Source: M3007 sp035299505 (lineage in GTDB: Bacteria; Bacteroidota; Bacteroidia; Chitinophagales; Saprospiraceae). Taken from it: a stretch of DNA of 64,000 nt. The stretch covers positions 1 through 64,000 of the forward strand of contig DATGWL010000159.1 of the NCBI GenBank assembly GCA_035299505.1, in the 5' to 3' direction. Shown here in pieces: positions 42,106-51,172 of the stretch (its first letter is position 1; each line of letters begins with the position of its first letter). A model generated the notes under the pieces. That model ran no database searches, was not told where the DNA came from, and saw only the letters and a list, made by a program, of their open reading frames with translations. A program made the position numbers and the translations under genes.

Positions 42106-43752
42106 TTACAATTTTCGGGATTCTACATAAAAATCCGGATCAATAGCCAGATTGGTGTTTTTATTGAGTTTATGCTTCACGGTCTTCCATTCCGTGGTTG
42201 GGTAAATGAAGGTAAAAATGCCTGGTTTTAGGGCCACTTTTACCGGCAAATCAAATCCATTAACACAATTAATCCAGCGGTACTCCAGTTTCCGAAGTTT
42301 CATTCTGTACTCTAGCACCGGTACATCTGCATGGCGCAGATATTGATCAAAAACCCGGCTTAGATCCCGTTTCAGGACCTTGCTCATATAGGCTTCAACC
42401 TGGGCACTTGTTACCGTTTGGTGGTAAAACTCCCGATTCAGTCCCCGCAACATCTCCAGCCAAATGACATCGTCATTAGCTACCTGCCTGAGGGTATGCA
42501 GGAAATTGCCGCCTTTATAGTACATATCCAGAGGGCCATCTGCATTTACTCCATAAGGCGGTATGATGGGTTGCTTGTTTTCAATCAGTTTGCGGCAGCC
42601 TCTCACGTATTCCGCTGCGGCTTTTTTGCCATAGTAATATTCTGTGTAGAGGCTTTCACTGTAATTCGTAAAGCTCTCGTGAATCCACATGTCGGCATTA
42701 TCGCGGTAAGTAATATTGTTGGCAAACCACTCGTGTCCACTTTCATGTACAATGATGAAATCCCATTTTAAGCCCCAACCTGTTTTGGATAAATCCGTTC
42801 CACGATACCCGTTCACATAATTGTTCCCATAGGTTACCGAACTCTGATGTTCCATGCCCAAATAAGGAACTTCTACCAGCTTGTAGCCGTCTTCATAAAA
42901 TGGATATGGACCAAACCAATGTTCAAACGCCCGCAGCATGCCTTTGACCTGCTGAAAATGTTGCCTGGCTTTTTCCAGGTTTTCCTGTAAAACGTAATAA
43001 TTCAGATCAAGCACCCCTTTTTCCCCCTGAAAGGTGTCGGCAAAATGAGCATAATCAGCAATGTTCAGGTTTACCCCATAATTATTGAGCGGATTAGACA
43101 CAAACCATTCAAATGTTCGGGTTCCGTCCTGATTCCGGGTTACAGAACGCAATCTGCCATTGGATACATCGGTCAGTTTTTCCGGCACCGTAATACTGAT
43201 ACGTTGTGAATCAGGCTCATCATATGGGTGGTCTTTACATGGCCACCAAACGCTGGCGCCCAGCCCCTGACAGGAAGTGGCCACAAAAGGGTTGCCCTGT
43301 TTATCTTTAGACCAACTGAAACCGCCGTCCCAGGGCGCCCGGATAGCTTCTTTTGGTGCGCCGGAATACCATATGGTAACAGACTCAAGCGCGTCCTGCG
43401 CCTGTTCCTTTTCCAATTCCAGCCAATAAGCATTTTTGCCTACCTGCCTGATAATCAGCGGCTTGCCCGCTTGTTCCGCACTATCCATACTAAGTGGCGG
43501 CTGAAGATCTACCTGCAGGTATTTCTGACCGCCGGTAAGTACCTTATACCGGATAATATTATAACCGCTTATCCTTTTTTTACCGATATCCACATTTACA
43601 TGCAGGTCATAAAAATTCAGATCCCACCACGCGCGCTCAGGCGTGATGCTGCCGCGCAAGGTATCGTCGTGGGTATAAGTAGTGTGCATTTGAGCCTTTG
43701 CCTCAGGAGGCCAAAGCGTTCCAAGCAACAGAAGAACTACCGGTAAACGCAT
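42106..43752 (-). CDS. secreted M1-family metallopeptidase
   Basis: A 548-residue aminopeptidase-like protein with a signal peptide (MRLPVVLLLLGTLWPPEAKA, start ATG 43752). The M1 zinc site HESGH is at about residue 336, with the third ligand Glu 18 residues after the last His (MWIHESFTNY). The substrate loop reads YLGMEHQS in place of GAMEN, as in many Bacteroidota M1 paralogues. It lacks the large C-terminal helical domain of PepN, so it is the short type. No T9SS tail, so probably periplasmic or outer-membrane associated. It shares the strand with the Asp-box gene upstream, with a 42-bp gap, so co-transcription is likely. Confidence 0.9.
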   Translation of the reverse strand: MRLPVVLLLLGTLWPPEAKAQMHTTYTHDDTLRGSITPERAWWDLNFYDLHVNVDIGKKRISGYNIIRYKVLTGGQKYLQVDLQPPLSMDSAEQAGKPLIIRQVGKNAYWLELEKEQAQDALESVTIWYSGAPKEAIRAPWDGGFSWSKDKQGNPFVATSCQGLGASVWWPCKDHPYDEPDSQRISITVPEKLTDVSNGRLRSVTRNQDGTRTFEWFVSNPLNNYGVNLNIADYAHFADTFQGEKGVLDLNYYVLQENLEKARQHFQQVKGMLRAFEHWFGPYPFYEDGYKLVEVPYLGMEHQSSVTYGNNYVNGYRGTDLSKTGWGLKWDFIIVHESGHEWFANNITYRDNADMWIHESFTNYSESLYTEYYYGKKAAAEYVRGCRKLIENKQPIIPPYGVNADGPLDMYYKGGNFLHTLRQVANDDVIWLEMLRGLNREFYHQTVTSAQVEAYMSKVLKRDLSRVFDQYLRHADVPVLEYRMKLRKLEYRWINCVNGFDLPVKVALKPGIFTFIYPTTEWKTVKHKLNKNTNLAIDPDFYVESRKL

Positions 43753-43794
43753 AGCAAATGGTTTTGGATCGCACAAAAACTTCTTTGCACGATG

Positions 43795-45372
43795 TTAATC
43801 AACAAAGACCACTTTACGGCGGGCCACTTTACCATCAACTTCCAACAGAATAAAGAACGTTCCGGAGCTCAAGCCAAGTCTTTCCGGTTCAATTTTTTCC
43901 AGGTATTTGCCCGCTTCCCGCCATTGATGATCAATCAACACTGCCCGAACCTGACCTCTTGGATCGAGCAGAGAGAGACTTATCTGCGATTTTTTGTGCA
44001 ATTTGAAAGAAAAACCCGCTACCTCATGAAATGGGTTTGGATATGGGTCTTCTACAGAAAAGGCAGATTCCGTTGCAAGTGGTTCTCCGGTTGACACCAA
44101 CACCTCCGGATCAACCAGGGCCGTCCATACTGAAAGTTCATTGCCAGCCAAACGGGTCCAAATTGGCCGAACCATGTTATCATAGGCCACCACATTGGTA
44201 TAATCGCCAAAAAAGAAATTAGAGGAAGGGGTGAACGGAGTTTCGCTCACCTTAAAGTTTTTGAAAGTCTGGCCGCCATCCTTGGAAACCGCCATGTACA
44301 CATCCGTGCGCGTATCTGCATAGTTGCGCCGGTCGTAAAAAACAAACCAAAGCCAACCCGTTTTGGGGTCAATAGCCATCCAGGTAAAAAATTGCTGACG
44401 CTCGCTAGCATCGTCGTTCACCCGTATTGCCTGACTCCAGGTATTTCCGCCATCAGTGCTTTTGGCCAGCCAGATATCGGTATTGGAAGCCCCGTTTCGC
44501 TGATCCGACCAGTTGATGTAAATGGTTCCACGATAAGGACCGGAACTGGTATCGCAGGTGGTTACCGGTAAGCCGTTGGCCCTGCTGATGCCTGGAATTT
44601 CATAATCCCAACCGGATGGCTGATCGCCCACGAAAATATCTTCGCTGAGCCAGGTATTTCCCCCATCCAGTGAACGATCGAACCAGATTTTGTTGCGGTT
44701 CGACCAGGCTACATATACTTCACCATTGGGTCCAACAGCGGGCATGGCGCCTTCCGCCGTGTAATCGCTGTCTATACAGTCGCCGGAAAGTTTATTCAGG
44801 CGTTTAGCCACCGACCAGGTAGCTCCATTGTCGGTGCTTTTCGAGAACAGAATGCGGGAACTATCGGTAGACACCGGTGAGCCGTATTTATCAAATTCCG
44901 TCCAGGTGACGTACAGGGTATTCGTTTTCCAATCGGTAGCCAGCCATTGTTTATCCTGAGCTTTAACGCCATTCAATCCCATATAACTGCCGGAGTTCCA
45001 GGTTTGTCCGCCATCTGTACTTTTTTGGGCAATAATGCGGTCGATCCAGCTGCCCTGGGGCGGATTAGACAGGTGCAGGAAATAAAAGGCGCCTGTGGTA
45101 TCGGTGCAAATGACCGGATCGCCCCACACGCCCCAGGGGCAACTGACGGGTGTTTGAGTCCAGCTCGTTCCACCGTTGCCGGAGAAATAAACATTGTCAA
45201 TATTGGCAGCTGCAACCTGCTGCAGTGGATTTTTGGGATTAATACAAATGCTGGGTTCGTTCGGACTGTTTTGATTGCCTATCAGGATGTTTTGATGTTG
45301 GGCAAAAGTTGGAAGTCCAAAAAACAATAGCCCTAAGGCGGAGAGAATGGATTTGATCATCATGATGTTCAC
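43795..45372 (-). CDS. secreted Asp-box (BNR/sialidase-like) beta-propeller protein with T9SS tail
   Basis: A 525-residue exported protein. The signal peptide ends near FAQ (about residue 25). At least five Asp boxes are visible: STDGGQTWNSGS, STDNGATWS, SLDGGNTWLS, STDGGNTWS and SKDGGQTFK. This is the signature of six-bladed sialidase or BNR propellers. The sialidase Arg triad and the FRIP motif are not evident, so enzymatic activity is doubtful; many such proteins bind glycans or are uncharacterised. A T9SS C-terminal domain (DPYPNPFHEVAGFSFKL to RRKVVFVD) ends it. Start codon 45372 is uncertain; ATGs at 45363 and 45360 are equally good. Confidence 0.85.
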   Translation of the reverse strand: MNIMMIKSILSALGLLFFGLPTFAQHQNILIGNQNSPNEPSICINPKNPLQQVAAANIDNVYFSGNGGTSWTQTPVSCPWGVWGDPVICTDTTGAFYFLHLSNPPQGSWIDRIIAQKSTDGGQTWNSGSYMGLNGVKAQDKQWLATDWKTNTLYVTWTEFDKYGSPVSTDSSRILFSKSTDNGATWSVAKRLNKLSGDCIDSDYTAEGAMPAVGPNGEVYVAWSNRNKIWFDRSLDGGNTWLSEDIFVGDQPSGWDYEIPGISRANGLPVTTCDTSSGPYRGTIYINWSDQRNGASNTDIWLAKSTDGGNTWSQAIRVNDDASERQQFFTWMAIDPKTGWLWFVFYDRRNYADTRTDVYMAVSKDGGQTFKNFKVSETPFTPSSNFFFGDYTNVVAYDNMVRPIWTRLAGNELSVWTALVDPEVLVSTGEPLATESAFSVEDPYPNPFHEVAGFSFKLHKKSQISLSLLDPRGQVRAVLIDHQWREAGKYLEKIEPERLGLSSGTFFILLEVDGKVARRKVVFVD

Positions 45373-45425
45373 GGTGGGAATGTGTACCCGGATTTATTAC
45401 AAATCGTAAAATTAAAGGCAATAGC

Positions 45426-45433
45426 TATATTTG
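45426..45433 (+). promoter_or_regulatory. -7 box for the DUF4874 gene
   Basis: TATATTTG matches TAnnTTTG, 19 bp upstream of ATG 45453, implying a leader of about 12 nt. The -33 side lacks a clear TTG. Confidence 0.5.
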
Positions 45434-45452
45434 TTCTACTAACCTACCAGCC

Positions 45453-48392
45453 ATGTATCTTTCCCGACGTATTGTTTGTCTCTTTTTTGGACTTTACCAG
45501 ACTTTATGTCCGGCACAGTCGCCAATAACCACCATCATCTACACGCCCAGCACATCCGATTTCCCCAATCCGGAGCGCGGTTTTATGCAGTTCACGGAAA
45601 CCTCTTCGGGCAGTTATGTGCCGCTTGACCCCGTAGATCTGTCAACCTGGCGTACGCTGCATCAACCCTGGGGGGCCGACTATGCCTTCCATGCCACGCT
45701 TGGCTACCGGGGTTTCTATTTAGAGGATTTTGTAAACAGTCCAATATCAACCGCCTACCTCAACGCCATGCAAACCGATTTCAACCTGGCGCGGCAGGCC
45801 GGAGTGAAACTGGTTGTGCGTTTTGCCTATACGCACAGCGATATTCCTCCATTTGGTGATGCACCAAAGCATATTGTGTTGCAACACATTGAACAACTAA
45901 AGCCGGTTTTACAAGCAAACGCAGATGTAATTGCCGTACTTAACATGGGTTTCATTGGCGCCTGGGGCGAGGGATATTATACTGATCATTTCGGATTGGG
46001 CGCCCTTTCCCAGCAAAACTGGAATGACCGTATCGAAATCTTACAGGCACTTTTGTACGCATTACCTCCAGATCGAAGTGTAACTGTACGTGTACCACAA
46101 ACCAAACAAAAAGCCGTTTACGGAGCCGATGCGCCGCCCACCGTAGCCCCTATTACCACTCAGGAAGCCTGGAAAAACACTTTTAAAGCACGTATTGGCT
46201 TTGCCAATGATTGTTTTATGTCGGATGCTACAGATTCCGGCACCTATATCAATTATGATCAAAATGCGCCTGGTGGCTGCGACACCTGTGTTTTTAAGCC
46301 ATATTGGGCAGAAGACAGTCAATTCGTGCCTGTAGGTGGAGAAACCTGCATTGACTGGAATCCGTATACCGATTGTGTTGGGCAGACAGGCGGGCAGGCG
46401 CAACATGAAATGGCACGCATGCACTTTTCCTACCTGAATGCCGGTTGGAACAATACGGTAAACAACGATTGGGTGAGCGGGGGTTGCAGTGATGAAATCA
46501 TTCAGCGACTCGGATACCGGTTTGTGCTACAACAGGGACAATACCCGGAGGAATCGCGGGCTGGAGAACCAATTTCTATCAAAATAACCTTGAAAAACGC
46601 AGGATTTGCAGCGCCTTTCAATCCCAGAAAAGTACGCCTGCTGCTCCGGAACACCAGTACTCAGAGCATTTGGGCAGTAGATTTGCCAGACAACCCCAGA
46701 GGTTGGCTGCCGGGATCAAATGAGCATCTATTGGAGCATACTTTTTGTTTGCCTATGGATTTGCCGGCCGGAGAATATGCCTTGTTGCTTCACCTGCCTG
46801 ATCCGTATCCATCCATTGCCAACCGGCCGGAATATGCTATCCGCCTGGCGAATGAAGGAGTTTGGGAAGAGACCACAGGTTTCAACCACCTGCTGCACAC
46901 CCTCACGGTAAATGGGATGGCCAATCCTCCTGCCTGCTCTGGCGAAAGTTGCTTTTTACCGCTAAATCCGGGTATACCCAATGCGCAGTTTGGTGCATCA
47001 CTTACATCAGGTTGTGCACCATTCACCGTTCAGTTGTACAACCAATCAGCTTCCTGCTGGAAATATGACTGGATTTTGCAGGGCGGTTCGCCGGCCAGTT
47101 CACAGGATGCCAATCCGCTAGTTACGTATCCAACCGCAGGCGTATATCCGGTTGCGTTGACGGTGACTAATCCGGCCGGAAACGCCACGACCACCGTGCA
47201 GGATTACATTACAGTGAACGCTTTGCCCGTGGTAGATTTTACGGTTGCTAACATCAATGGTTTCACTTTGGCCTTTACCAACACCTCCCAGGGCGCCGAC
47301 AGCTATCTCTGGGATTTTGGCGACGGCTCTGGCCTGTCTGATGAACCTAATCCGCAGCATGTATTTCCCGGCCCCGGCGCCTATTCTGTGCGTTTGACAG
47401 CCCTGAATAACTGTGGGCAGGTTAGTCGGGAGCAATTGATAGAGGTATATTGTCCGTTTAAAGACGTGCAAATTCAAAGTAACCCTGTTGGAGCGGTTTG
47501 TGCAGGAACAACTGTAAATTTATCGGTGAGCGGGACTTCGACAGGCAATTTCTACTGGGCATTTGAAGATGTTGGGCTACCTGGCGAGAATGGCCCTGTT
47601 CTCTGGCTGGATTCCGTACAAACGGGCCAGCAGGGGCAATATCGTGTTGAGGTGGTAGATACGCTGGGCTGTATTTACCAGGCTTTTTACCAGCTTACTG
47701 TTTTGCCATTGCCTTCCGTGGAAATACAGCCTTCCGGTGTAGTACAGGTTCCATACGGCAGCAGTGCAACCCTCAACAGCGTTACCAACGGCCTGACCTG
47801 GCAATGGTCGAACAATGCCACTACTCCGCAAATTTCGGTAACGGAATGCGGGGCATATGGGCTTACGGTAACAAACAACAACGGTTGCAGCAGGGTGGCT
47901 ATTCCGGTGGTTGTGCAGGTGGTTCCGGTGATTCAATGGGTCAACGACACCCTTTTCTCCAGTCCGGCTGCACAGTACCAATGGCAATTAAACGGCCAAT
48001 CTATTCCGGGCGCCACCCATCCCTATTTTGTGCCCACCCAAACGGGAACCTATCTGGTGGAGACTCCCTGTGAACCATCCGGATGGGTAGCTTCAGATCC
48101 ACTGGAAGTAATCATAACCGGCACAAATCAGGCATTGGTTAAACAAATCTGGATGTATCCTAATCCGGCAGAAATGGGAGAAGAAACCCTGATGATAGTA
48201 CTGGATGCCATACCAACGGGTGAATACCGGGTTGTTTTTTCGGATTTATCTGGTCGTAAGGTTCAGGAATTTGAGGTTCCGGGAGCCGTTCAGACCAGCC
48301 TGCAAACGGCGCAACTACCGGCAGGAGCCTATTTGATTAGTGTGATACAGGATGGGCAGTTACGCGCTGTTGGGCGTTGGGTTAAATTGTGA
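45453..48392 (+). CDS. secreted DUF4874/DUF4832 protein with PKD domains and T9SS tail
   Basis: A 979-residue exported protein; signal peptide MYLSRRIVCLFFGLYQTLCPAQ. Residues about 25-240 match DUF4874 (DFPNPERGFMQFTET, LVVRFAYTHSD, VLNMGFIGAWGEGYYTDHFG), which resembles a TIM-barrel glycoside-hydrolase fold, and about 245-500 match DUF4832. Two or more PKD-like domains follow (VDFTVANINGFTLAFTNTSQ, YLWDFGDGSG), then Ig-like modules and a type A T9SS domain (WMYPNPAEMGEETLMIVL to GRWVKL). A carbohydrate-active role is plausible from the fold; the substrate is unknown. Confidence 0.87.
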   Translation: MYLSRRIVCLFFGLYQTLCPAQSPITTIIYTPSTSDFPNPERGFMQFTETSSGSYVPLDPVDLSTWRTLHQPWGADYAFHATLGYRGFYLEDFVNSPISTAYLNAMQTDFNLARQAGVKLVVRFAYTHSDIPPFGDAPKHIVLQHIEQLKPVLQANADVIAVLNMGFIGAWGEGYYTDHFGLGALSQQNWNDRIEILQALLYALPPDRSVTVRVPQTKQKAVYGADAPPTVAPITTQEAWKNTFKARIGFANDCFMSDATDSGTYINYDQNAPGGCDTCVFKPYWAEDSQFVPVGGETCIDWNPYTDCVGQTGGQAQHEMARMHFSYLNAGWNNTVNNDWVSGGCSDEIIQRLGYRFVLQQGQYPEESRAGEPISIKITLKNAGFAAPFNPRKVRLLLRNTSTQSIWAVDLPDNPRGWLPGSNEHLLEHTFCLPMDLPAGEYALLLHLPDPYPSIANRPEYAIRLANEGVWEETTGFNHLLHTLTVNGMANPPACSGESCFLPLNPGIPNAQFGASLTSGCAPFTVQLYNQSASCWKYDWILQGGSPASSQDANPLVTYPTAGVYPVALTVTNPAGNATTTVQDYITVNALPVVDFTVANINGFTLAFTNTSQGADSYLWDFGDGSGLSDEPNPQHVFPGPGAYSVRLTALNNCGQVSREQLIEVYCPFKDVQIQSNPVGAVCAGTTVNLSVSGTSTGNFYWAFEDVGLPGENGPVLWLDSVQTGQQGQYRVEVVDTLGCIYQAFYQLTVLPLPSVEIQPSGVVQVPYGSSATLNSVTNGLTWQWSNNATTPQISVTECGAYGLTVTNNNGCSRVAIPVVVQVVPVIQWVNDTLFSSPAAQYQWQLNGQSIPGATHPYFVPTQTGTYLVETPCEPSGWVASDPLEVIITGTNQALVKQIWMYPNPAEMGEETLMIVLDAIPTGEYRVVFSDLSGRKVQEFEVPGAVQTSLQTAQLPAGAYLISVIQDGQLRAVGRWVKL

Positions 48393-48525
48393 GTACGATG
48401 AACGATGGACGATGGACGATGACCACACCTATTTAAGAGATTGATTTACAGTTTTTTATGGCAAAAAATTTAAAATCTTGTAAACAGCCAGGGATTAACC
48501 CCGTATTTCTGCTAGGAGCAAAAAA

Positions 48526-48552
48526 AGCCTCACCGGCTTGCGCCAGGAGGCT
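48526..48552 (-). terminator. Rho-independent terminator downstream of the S24 gene
   Basis: On the minus strand: AGCCTC, an inner GGC/GCC pair, GAGGCT and then seven T. It is 200 bp beyond the S24 stop with the inverted-array repeat between, and on the other side it follows the DUF4874 gene by about 130 bp. Confidence 0.75.
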
Positions 48553-48584
48553 CCGAAAACAATAAACAGCAGGATAGTATTCTT

Positions 48585-48755
48585 GTGTGTTTGAGTTTGG
48601 GGTGTTTGAGTTTTCGAGTGTTTGAGTTTTCGAGTTGGCGTTCGGCCCGGGCCTTTTAATTGGCTAACGCCTATATGGCAGTTATTTACCCATCAACACC
48701 AAGCCGAACGTCAACTTGAAAACTCAAACACTCAAAAACTCCAAAACTCAAACAC
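48585..48755. repeat. inverted arrays of GTGTTTGAGTTTTCGAG units
   Basis: Left arm 48585-48646 and right arm 48703-48755 are imperfect inverted copies made of three to four short units each. The innermost stem GAGTTGGCGTTCGGC pairs with GCCGAACGTCAACTT around a 56-nt unique loop. Differences between arms in the inner stem leave G-U wobbles in RNA. The right arm touches the stop codon of the S24 gene. The 362-bp gap 48393-48755 also has GATGAACGATGGACG units at 48396-48420 and no supported gene. Confidence 0.75.
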
Positions 48756-49490
48756 TTACACGTTGCTAATCTTTCGCACCACCTTGTAGAGACGGGTGGT
48801 TTCGTTCACTTCTTCTTCGAACGGATCATTGTCGAAGTAGTTGGCAGAAATCATTTTCAGGCGTACGATTCGGCCGCGGTTATTCATGATTTTCTGCACG
48901 TATTTTACCCAAACGTTTCCATTAGAGCGAACGGCATAGATTTCGTTATCGCGCACATCGTTGAGGTTTTCCACAGATTTGCAAACCACGATATCGTTAT
49001 TGCGGATAACCGGGTCCATGGAGTTACCGTCGATCTGGAAGGCTACCAGCCCGGTTCCGGCTACGCCCGGAATAGAGAAGTAGGTATTGTTCTCATCGCT
49101 GTCAGAGCCCAGGGTAGCGCCGGCGAAAGCACGTACAGTGGTAAAGAGGATATTGCCTCCGCCACCACTGGCCATTTTTTCACCTGCCAGGGCATCTCCG
49201 GGGGCATCAAATCCGAATGGATTACCGATGCCATGCAGCAACCAGGCCTCATTGATATCGAAAGCGCGGCAAAAAGAAGATGCCTGGCCATAATCAATGA
49301 CCCGTTTGCTATCCGGGTTGAGGAAGGCCCGGATAATGTGACCATACGCCTTGTTGCCAAGTACGCGTTCGGCAACATCGCCCACGCCTTTGCCGCCGCG
49401 ATCGTTTTTTACAATGGCGCCACGGTCTTCCAACAGTTTGAAAGCCTGGATGAATCGTTTGTTCAGGTCTATCCGATCTTCCTTAATCAT
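48756..49490 (-). CDS. S24-peptidase (LexA/CI-like) transcriptional regulator
   Basis: A 244-residue regulator. The N-terminal part (about 1-95) is a helical DNA-binding domain with a repressor-like tail INEAWLLHGIGNPFG. The C-terminal part (about 110-240) is an S24 peptidase with Ser157 (DGNSMDP) and Lys196 (NVWVKYVQ), 39 residues apart as expected for the LexA/UmuD/CI dyad. An Ala-Gly in AFAGATL (residues 123-124) is a candidate self-cleavage site. It may respond to RecA filaments. It is divergent from parA across 352 bp holding repeated TTTGTTT(G/C)AA motifs. No prophage genes are nearby. Confidence 0.85.
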   Translation of the reverse strand: MIKEDRIDLNKRFIQAFKLLEDRGAIVKNDRGGKGVGDVAERVLGNKAYGHIIRAFLNPDSKRVIDYGQASSFCRAFDINEAWLLHGIGNPFGFDAPGDALAGEKMASGGGGNILFTTVRAFAGATLGSDSDENNTYFSIPGVAGTGLVAFQIDGNSMDPVIRNNDIVVCKSVENLNDVRDNEIYAVRSNGNVWVKYVQKIMNNRGRIVRLKMISANYFDNDPFEEEVNETTRLYKVVRKISNV

Positions 49491-49842
49491 AGGATGTAAG
49501 GTTTAAGTGATTTACGGGATACTGGATTGTTGGATCAGTTGTCCAATCATTTCATGGTGCAAATTTCAAACAAAGAGTTTTTAAAAACAAAAAATGTCAA
49601 AGTTTTTTTTAAAATTTTTTTCACTTTTGTTTCAAACGACTATTTTTTCACTTGAATACCAGATATTTGCGCTGATTTTATACATCAACAAACTTCAAAC
49701 AAATCAGTCAGAGGTTCGGCATCAGGAACATGTTGCTGTCTTTTGTTTGGAATTTCCGACAGGGGGTCTGAATGGTTCTGCGGAAAAATTCGCTGTATAA
49801 ATCGCGGAAGGCGATTGTTCGCCGTACTTTTGACCAACTTTT
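49491..49842. promoter_or_regulatory. divergent control region between the S24 regulator and parA
   Basis: This AT-rich 352-bp gap has TTCAAACAAA at 49565-49574 and 49694-49703, the inverse TTTGTTTCAAAC at 49626-49637 and a partial TTTGTTTGG at 49742. A palindrome TTGGA-N7-TCCAA (49530-49546) is near the S24 start. TACTTTTG at 49825-49832 fits the TAnnTTTG -7 box for parA, leaving an almost leaderless message. The motifs are candidate operators for the S24 protein. No gene is seen. Confidence 0.5.
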
Positions 49843-50592
49843 ATGGGAACTGTAATTTCACTTCTGAATCACAAAGGCGGGGTAGGTAAAACCACCAGTG
49901 CCATTAATATAGGCGCTGCGATGGTGGAACTGGGCAAACGCGTGTTGCTCATCGACCTCGATCCTCAGGCAAACCTGACTATTTCGCTGGGTATTCCACG
50001 CCAGAAATACACCATATACGAGGCCCTGCGCGGGGAAGGCGAACTCACACCCTACAGCCACAAGCAAGGGATGGATGTGATTACTTCCTCACTAGACTTG
50101 TCGGGCGCAGAAATGGAACTGATCAACGAAGCAGGCCGGGAATACATCCTGCGCGAACTGTTGAGCCAGGTGATTGACGACTATGATTACGTGCTGATTG
50201 ATTGTCCGCCTTCTCTGGGCTTGCTTACCCTGAATGCGCTCACCAGCAGCCGTTACGTATTGATTCCGCTGCAAACGGAATTCCTGGCCGTACAGGGTCT
50301 GGCCAAAATCAAACAGGTAATTGACAAAGTGCGGATGCGACTCAATAAACAGCTGGATATGGGCGGTGTGATTGCCACCATGTATGATAACCGCCGGGTA
50401 TTGAACCGTGATGTAGTGGAAACCATCCATAAGTACTTCGGGGAAAAAGTGTTTAAAACCTATATCCGCGACAATGTAGCCCTGGCTGAAGCCCCCGCAC
50501 AACGCAAAGATATTTTTGATTATAGCCCCAAAAGTCCTGGCGCATCCGACTATCTGGACCTGACAAAGGAAATTTTGGAAAGAACCCAATAA
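49843..50592 (+). CDS. parA: ParA/Soj-family partition ATPase
   Basis: A 249-residue Walker-type ATPase. The deviant Walker A motif KGGVGKTT is at residues 11-18 (signature Lys11), with DLDPQANLT for Walker A' and YVLIDCPPSLGLLTLNAL for Walker B. Conserved ParA segments IPLQTEFLAVQGLAKI and RDNVALAEAPAQRKDIFDYSP complete it. Such proteins bind DNA with ATP and position chromosomes or large complexes. No parB or parS is adjacent; the partner may be the gene at 50668. Confidence 0.94.
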   Translation: MGTVISLLNHKGGVGKTTSAINIGAAMVELGKRVLLIDLDPQANLTISLGIPRQKYTIYEALRGEGELTPYSHKQGMDVITSSLDLSGAEMELINEAGREYILRELLSQVIDDYDYVLIDCPPSLGLLTLNALTSSRYVLIPLQTEFLAVQGLAKIKQVIDKVRMRLNKQLDMGGVIATMYDNRRVLNRDVVETIHKYFGEKVFKTYIRDNVALAEAPAQRKDIFDYSPKSPGASDYLDLTKEILERTQ

Positions 50593-50667
50593 ATAACGTT
50601 GAACGATGAACGATGGAACGATTTGCTGCGTTCTTCCCGACATCGACCAAGTTCAATCCGCGACGGA

Positions 50668-51162
50668 ATGAGTAAAAAAAGATTTTCCGAGGGTCTAGAC
50701 GACCTGTTCAGCAACAGCCACAGCGGACATGGCAACGTGTTTGAGGAGGCCGTGGTGCTGACTTCCCCGGCTGCGCCGAGTGAGCGGAGGTCGGCCCATA
50801 AATCCTTTGCCACCGACCTGGATGCCTTGTTGCAGGAAGCGCTCGACGAAAGTCTGGAACGCTACGAATCCAGTCAGCCGGATTCCGTTTCCGCCAGCGC
50901 CAAAACAAAATCCAGCGCCGACATGCGCGTGCCCGTACGCAACGGTCTGGATAACCTGATCCGTCAAACCATTGATGTAAAAGAGATCGCAACAGACGAA
51001 GATTCCGGCAAAAAACGCCTCACCGTTGCTGTTGACCGCCCAAAACTGGAAAAACTTAAAACCATCGCCCGCCTGGAAAATTCATACCTGAAAGACCTGC
51101 TTGTGCACCTCATTGACGAGTACATCCAGGACTATACCAAGGAAAAAGGCGTAGATTTGTAG
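50668..51162 (+). CDS. ParA-linked protein with a helical C-terminal domain
   Basis: A 164-residue protein read from ATG 50668 (MSKKRFSEGLDDLFSN); the frame opens earlier at 50599 through GATGAACGATGG repeat sequence. The N-terminal motif SEGLDDLF, recurring as TDLDALLQEAL and NGLDNLIRQTI, looks like three short copies of one amphipathic helix joined by Ser/Ala-rich linkers. The C-terminal 50 residues (KKRLTVAVDRPKLEKLKTIARLENSYLKDLLVHLIDEYIQDY) have the strand-helix-helix pattern of ribbon-helix-helix DNA-binding domains. With parA 75 bp upstream it is a candidate centromere-binding or adaptor protein. Confidence 0.72.
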   Translation: MSKKRFSEGLDDLFSNSHSGHGNVFEEAVVLTSPAAPSERRSAHKSFATDLDALLQEALDESLERYESSQPDSVSASAKTKSSADMRVPVRNGLDNLIRQTIDVKEIATDEDSGKKRLTVAVDRPKLEKLKTIARLENSYLKDLLVHLIDEYIQDYTKEKGVDL

Positions 51163-51172
51163 TTCGTTCCCC

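Noticed and set aside
43795..45372. functional sialidase
   Set aside because: Asp boxes are present, but the Arg triad and FRIP motif were not found, so only the propeller fold is claimed.
49843..50592. plasmid partition locus implying a plasmid or an origin of replication
   Set aside because: No parB, parS or replication gene is present, and surrounding genes are chromosomal housekeeping types.
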